NCBI GenBank assembly: GCA_021788795.1
Contig: JAJYKG010000079.1
Coordinates: 1-8,826, forward strand
Origin: Thermoplasmata archaeon
Lineage (GTDB): Archaea; Thermoplasmatota; Thermoplasmata; RBG-16-68-12
Reading direction: 5' to 3'
Length of the DNA: 8,826 bases
Shown here: positions 5,535 through 8,826 of the stretch, piece after piece
Layout: every line of letters starts with the position of its first letter
How positions within the stretch are numbered: the stretch's first letter is position 1
Notes under the pieces: generated by a model
Database searches by the model: none
Told to the model about the DNA's origin: nothing
Seen by the model: only the letters and a program-made list of their open reading frames with translations
Position numbers and translations under genes: made by a program

Positions 5535-7664
5535 GCCGCGCCCGGACGCCCGGCGGGCCTCGTAGTCCGCGCGCAGCGCGCGCATCGTCTTCGTCTTCCC
5601 GGGCCCGGCCTGCGGCAGCTCCCGCACCAGGACGACCTCGTGCACGTGGGCGAGGAGCGGGTTCAGCCGCTCCTTGATCTCCCGCTGGAAATCCTTCCGC
5701 AGGCGCTCGCGGGCCTCGGGGTCGTCGAGCAGCTTCGGGTCGCGCGGCACCGCGTAGATGACGAGGCTGTGCTGGCCCGTGTTTCCGACGTCGACGGCCA
5801 CCGGTTTGGCGTCGGCCACGAGGTCGTGGGCGAGGACGCTCCGGATCTCCTCGGCGCTCGACTTGACGCCGTAGATGTTGACCATGTCGTCGATCCGCCC
5901 GTGGTGGCGGTAGTACCCGCCGCCCAGGCGCTCGACCTGGTCCCCGTGGCGCCGGAGGGTTTCCCCGTGCGGTCCCGGCGGCGCGCCGTCGAAGTACTCC
6001 CGGCGGTGGTCGTAGTTCAGGAGGTCGTTCGAGAGGCCGATGGAGGGCGGCACGAGGAAGACCTCGCCCCGGTCCGTGGGACGGCCGCCGTCCAGGAGGA
6101 CGAAGTCCAGGCCCAGGGCGGGCGTCGTGAAGCACGACGGTGCGGCCGGCTGGACCATCGTCCCCGTGAGGTAGCCGCCGCCGATCTCCGTGCCCCCGCA
6201 ATACTCGATCACGGGCTTGTTTCCCGCGAGGGCCATCAAGTAGAACATGTCCTCGGGACTCGACGTCTCCCCGGTCGAGGAGAAGCGGCGGATCCGGCTC
6301 CAGTCGAGGCCCTCCATCGCCCGATCGAGCCTCCAGCCGCGGACGAGCTTCGGGACGACGCCGAGCATCGTGACGCCGGCCTCGGCCACGAAGGCGCCGT
6401 ACGCGCGGCGCTGCGGCGCGCCGGTGTAGAGGGCCATTGCCGCCCCGTTCACGAGGCTGCCGTACGTGAGCCAGGGCCCCATCATCCACCCGAAGCTCGT
6501 CGGCCACGCCAGGAGGTCGTCCGTGTGGACGTCGTGGTGGAGGGCGGCGTCCATCGCCGCCTTGATCGGCGTCGCGTGGGTCCAGAGGATGGCCTTCGGG
6601 TCCTTCGTGGTCCCGGAGGAGAAGAGGACGTTGGTCACGTCGGAGGGATCGCACGGCGCGGCGTCGTACGTCGCGCGGTCCGAGAGGAAGTCCTCCCAGG
6701 CGACGTCCTCCCGCCGCACCGGGCGGACGCGGTCCCTTCCCTCTGCGGGTAGGACGACCGTTCGCGGCGCGTGCGCCTCGACGACCTTCTCGTAGATGCC
6801 GTGGGACTTGCCGTCGCGGACGTAGCTGTCGACGGTGAACACGGCCTTGGCGCCGCCGATCCGGACGCGCTTCTCGATGTCGGGCGCCGCGGAGGCGTCC
6901 GCGATCCCGACGACGGCCCTCCCGGCCAGGATGGTCCCGAGGTAGATGGCCGCGGCCTCCGGGGTCATGGGCAGGTCGAGGGCGACCCGCTCGCCCTTGC
7001 GGACCCCGAGGTCGTCCAGGCCGTGGGCCACGCGCGCGGCCAGGGCGCGCAGCTCGGCGAGGGTCACCCGGCGTACCGCGGGATCGGTCTCCGAGGCGTG
7101 CACGAGCGCGGTCCGGCCGGGGTCGCCACGGAAGCAGCTCTCCGCGATGTTGAGGCGCGCCCCGGGCAGCCAGACGGGTTTCGTGACCGGGGAGTCGGCG
7201 TCGCGGATGCGCGAGGGCGGCGTGCGGAAGACGATGCCGAGGGTCCGGATCGCGGTCTCCCAGAACGCGTCGCGGCGCTCGACGGACCAGCGGTGGAGGT
7301 CCTCGTACCGCGCCAGGCCCCGCGCGGCCATGAGCCGGCCCACGTTCGTGCGGGCCGCCTCCTCCGGCGAGGGCAGCCATGCGGGCCCGGGCCCCGCCTC
7401 CCGCGGCCGGCCGTCGTACGCCAGGCGGTAGAGGACCGCCTGCGCGTCGGGGCGGGACGCTAGGGCGGGCGTGGAGCGGATCAGCCTCTCGAGGTCCGCC
7501 CAGGCGCGGACCTGCTCGTCGGGCCCCTTCTCCTTCGGATGGGCCCTGAGGACCTCCTCGACGCGGGACACGACGCCCGGGGCGTCCCGGGCGGGCACCC
7601 CCGCAGAGACCAAGGTCCCGGCGAGGCTCTCGGCGCGCACGGGCCGCCTAAGCGAATCCGCCAC
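5523..7664 (-). CDS. AMP-forming acyl-CoA synthetase (ANL family, AAE17/18-like)
   Basis: The 713-residue protein should activate a carboxylic acid with ATP to an acyl-AMP and then to an acyl-CoA thioester in the cytoplasm. It has the acetyl/acetoacetyl-CoA synthetase N-terminal signature RLNIAESCF (170-178), the ATP loop FSSGTTKDPKAI (348-359, Lys354 where Gly is usual), EYCGGTEIGGG (487-497), GDQVERLGGGYYRHHGRIDD (574-593) and a C-terminal lysine motif (PGKTKTMRALR, Lys690 or Lys692). The stretch WPTSFGWMMGP with ALYTGAP and TMLGVVPKLV resembles plant peroxisomal AAE17/18 more than acetyl-CoA synthetase; substrate is unknown. The start is GTG with no Shine-Dalgarno site, 30 nt after the LOG-like gene, so the two probably share a transcript. 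An internal start such as GTG at codon 9 is possible. Confidence 0.9.
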   Translation of the reverse strand: MADSLRRPVRAESLAGTLVSAGVPARDAPGVVSRVEEVLRAHPKEKGPDEQVRAWADLERLIRSTPALASRPDAQAVLYRLAYDGRPREAGPGPAWLPSPEEAARTNVGRLMAARGLARYEDLHRWSVERRDAFWETAIRTLGIVFRTPPSRIRDADSPVTKPVWLPGARLNIAESCFRGDPGRTALVHASETDPAVRRVTLAELRALAARVAHGLDDLGVRKGERVALDLPMTPEAAAIYLGTILAGRAVVGIADASAAPDIEKRVRIGGAKAVFTVDSYVRDGKSHGIYEKVVEAHAPRTVVLPAEGRDRVRPVRREDVAWEDFLSDRATYDAAPCDPSDVTNVLFSSGTTKDPKAILWTHATPIKAAMDAALHHDVHTDDLLAWPTSFGWMMGPWLTYGSLVNGAAMALYTGAPQRRAYGAFVAEAGVTMLGVVPKLVRGWRLDRAMEGLDWSRIRRFSSTGETSSPEDMFYLMALAGNKPVIEYCGGTEIGGGYLTGTMVQPAAPSCFTTPALGLDFVLLDGGRPTDRGEVFLVPPSIGLSNDLLNYDHRREYFDGAPPGPHGETLRRHGDQVERLGGGYYRHHGRIDDMVNIYGVKSSAEEIRSVLAHDLVADAKPVAVDVGNTGQHSLVIYAVPRDPKLLDDPEARERLRKDFQREIKERLNPLLAHVHEVVLVRELPQAGPGKTKTMRALRADYEARRASGRGSGH

Positions 7665-7694
7665 TTAAGGCTGAGGCGCGTCGGGGAGCGGCGC

Positions 7695-8225
7695 TCAGGC
7701 GGCCTTGCTGTCGAAGGGCGCGCCCGCGTGTTCCGCGGCGAGCGCTTTCCGCGCGCGCTCGAGCGCGCGGTCGACCGCCTCCCGCGGCGTCTGCACAGGG
7801 ACGAACAGCCCCGGCTCCACGCCCGCCTTGTCCATGGGCCAGGTGCGCAGGGCGTACACGGGCTTGTCCTGGTCGAAGGCGTGGGCCATCTCGCTGAGGG
7901 TGCCGTAGGATCCGTTGACCGCGATGATCGCGTCCGCGGTGCGGATGATGATCAGGTTCCGCGCCGTGCTCATCGCCGTCGCCACGGGCACGTCGATGTA
8001 CGGGTTCGCGTCCCCCTTGTTCCCTGTGGGGAGGATGCCCAGGGTCATCCCGCCGCCCCGCTTCGCGCCCTTCGCCGCGGCCTGCATGACTCCGTTCAGG
8101 CCGCCGCACACGAGGATGGCGTCCGCGCGGGCGATGAGGTACCCGACCTCCTCGGCCAGGCGAAGGCCCTCCTCGGAGGCCGAGTTGCCGGCACCGATGA
8201 CCGCGATGAGGAGTTTTCGGGGCAT
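7695..8225 (-). CDS. LOG/TIGR00725-like Rossmann-fold protein
   Basis: The 176-residue protein is a compact Rossmann-type fold of the TIGR00725 / LOG-related group (often misnamed lysine decarboxylase). It shows AVIGAGNSASEEGLRLAEEVG at the start, CGGLNGVMQAAAKGAKRGGG (40-59), ARN (88-90) and NGSYGTLSEMA (104-114). The last replaces the PGGxGTxxE motif of LOG phosphoribohydrolases, retaining GTxxE. True LOGs release a base from nucleoside 5'-monophosphates; whether this variant is catalytic is uncertain. I start it at the ATG at 8225 because a TATA-like box (8254-8260) predicts transcription beginning near 8231, downstream of the alternative in-frame ATG at 8240. It is the first gene of a likely two-gene unit with the acyl-CoA synthetase and is divergent from the dehydrogenase gene. 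Confidence 0.85.
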   Translation of the reverse strand: MPRKLLIAVIGAGNSASEEGLRLAEEVGYLIARADAILVCGGLNGVMQAAAKGAKRGGGMTLGILPTGNKGDANPYIDVPVATAMSTARNLIIIRTADAIIAVNGSYGTLSEMAHAFDQDKPVYALRTWPMDKAGVEPGLFVPVQTPREAVDRALERARKALAAEHAGAPFDSKAA

Positions 8226-8253
8226 GGGGGAATTCCTCATCACGACGCCGGGC

Positions 8254-8260
8254 GATAAAA
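8254..8260 (-). promoter_or_regulatory. TATA-like box of the LOG-acyl-CoA synthetase unit
   Basis: On the minus strand TTTTATC stands out in GC-rich surroundings. A start about 26 bp downstream falls near 8231, giving a leader of only about 6 nt before the ATG at 8225. This supports the shorter protein start. Confidence 0.5.
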
Positions 8261-8569
8261 GGGTTTCCCGCTGGAAATCCGAGCAGACAGGAAACAATGT
8301 TCGGCGGCCGCCCGGACGCCCGGGCGCCTCACCGGCCCCGGGCCGTCTCGGCCGCGGCGCCGTCCCGCTTCGCGAGGCGCCACACCGCCTCCCTGTGGCG
8401 CAAGAGACCGAACCCGCCCGCTCCCCCCCCGGATGGCATGCGGGCGCCTCCACGCCCTCCGCGGCGAAGTACCGTTCGCGCCTGCGCGGAGCCGCGGCGT
8501 CCCAAAGCCAGATAGGCGGGGAATCCCTAGCCATCCCGCACCCCTCCGGGGGGCGAAGGAAGGCAGACG
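8261..8569. other. Divergent intergenic region without a supported gene
   Basis: This very GC-rich stretch separates the LOG-like gene (minus) from the dehydrogenase gene (plus). The open frames across it encode only Arg/Pro-rich sequence without domain character. It must hold the plus-strand promoter of the dehydrogenase; the best AT-leaning candidate is around 8502-8515, but I see no good TATA box. No tRNA or terminator is recognised. Confidence 0.5.
8555..8563 (+). promoter_or_regulatory. Purine-rich ribosome site of the dehydrogenase gene
   Basis: GAAGGAAGG lies six bases before the ATG at 8570. It is an imperfect Shine-Dalgarno site but supports this ATG over the in-frame ATG at 8579. 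Confidence 0.45.
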
Positions 8570-8826
8570 ATGCGGGCGATGGTCCTGACCGCCTTCGGCG
8601 GTCCCGAGAAGTTCGAACTGCAGAACGTCGCGAAGCCCGCGCCAGGGGCCGGCGAGGTCCTCGTGCGCGTGCACGCGACGTCGATCAACCCCGTGGACTA
8701 CAAGATCCGCAAGGACGGGACCTGGGCCGGCGTGAAGCCGCCCGCGATCATCGGATACGACGTCTCCGGCGAGGTCGAGGCGCTGGGCCCCGGGGTCCGG
8801 GACTTCAAGACGGGGGACGAGGTCTA
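8570..8826 (+). CDS. Medium-chain dehydrogenase, quinone oxidoreductase type, N-terminal part (partial)
   Basis: The visible 85 residues match the GroES-like N-terminal domain of the medium-chain dehydrogenase/reductase superfamily, quinone oxidoreductase/zeta-crystallin branch: MRAMVLTAFGGPEKFELQ, then GEVLVRVHATSINPVDYKIRK (28-48) and IIGYDVSGEVEALGPGV (60-76), ending at TGDEVY. The SINPVDYKIR stretch, with Asn-Pro-x-Asp in place of the catalytic-zinc Cys, is typical of zinc-free NADPH-dependent reductases of quinones or enones. The NADPH-binding Rossmann domain lies beyond the window. It is divergently oriented from the LOG/synthetase unit, so no functional link is shown. The family is confident; the substrate is not. 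Confidence 0.9.
   Translation, partial: MRAMVLTAFGGPEKFELQNVAKPAPGAGEVLVRVHATSINPVDYKIRKDGTWAGVKPPAIIGYDVSGEVEALGPGVRDFKTGDEV

Noticed and set aside
5437..7380. 647-codon minus-strand open frame inside the acyl-CoA synthetase
   Set aside because: It is a different frame of the same strand, gives an Arg/Pro/Gly-rich sequence without motifs, and the overlapping frame carries every ANL-family motif.
8297..8515. 72-codon plus-strand open frame before the dehydrogenase
   Set aside because: Arg/Pro/Ala-rich product without domain or ribosome site; typical chance frame in GC-rich spacer.
8226..8534. Long N-terminal extension of the LOG-like protein
   Set aside because: The Rossmann fold begins at the ATG at 8225; upstream residues are low-complexity and a TATA-like box at 8254-8260 lies within the extension.

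Overview
The window looks like chromosomal DNA from a GC-rich archaeon, most likely a Thermoplasmatota-type euryarchaeote. The clues are a PhoU-type regulator carrying an AbrB-like DNA-binding head, a probably leaderless gene start with an archaeal TATA-like box about 27 bp upstream, strong GGAGGTGA ribosome sites inside an operon, a BlaI-type repressor and an exported protein dense in N-glycosylation sequons. The lineage is an inference. I see no rRNA, tRNA, insertion sequence, integrase or CRISPR array.

Left part (1-3540, minus strand): a tightly packed operon. In transcription order it holds a winged-helix regulator with a four-cysteine SufR-like sensor domain, a Tat-exported ferredoxin with four [4Fe-4S] motifs, a ten-helix NrfD/ActC-type membrane subunit, and the N-terminal part of a secreted Ig-like protein that runs off the left edge. 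The genes are spaced 10 nt, 4 nt and an ATGA overlap apart, each with a Shine-Dalgarno site inside or touching the end of the gene before it. This should form a membrane module exchanging electrons between the quinone pool and an extracytoplasmic partner. No molybdopterin or cytochrome catalytic subunit is visible.

Middle (3385-4421): a gene-poor region with AT-rich promoter islands and a BlaI/MecI-like repressor gene on the plus strand. Two copies of a composite motif (TAGTACAT followed by CTAC-N4-GTAG) sit at both ends of a roughly 330 bp gene-free stretch. One copy lies upstream of the Fe-S operon and the other directly upstream of the BlaI-like gene, which suggests one regulator may govern both. 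The gene-free stretch also holds long perfect inverted repeats and could encode a structured RNA.

Right part (4391-8826): a PhoU-family phosphate-type regulator (plus) converges on, and overlaps by 12 bp, a large acyl-CoA synthetase (minus) resembling plant AAE17/18. The synthetase lies 30 nt downstream of a LOG/TIGR00725-like Rossmann protein with which it probably forms an operon. After a 300 bp non-coding stretch, the N-terminal part of a medium-chain quinone oxidoreductase-type dehydrogenase starts on the plus strand and runs off the right edge.
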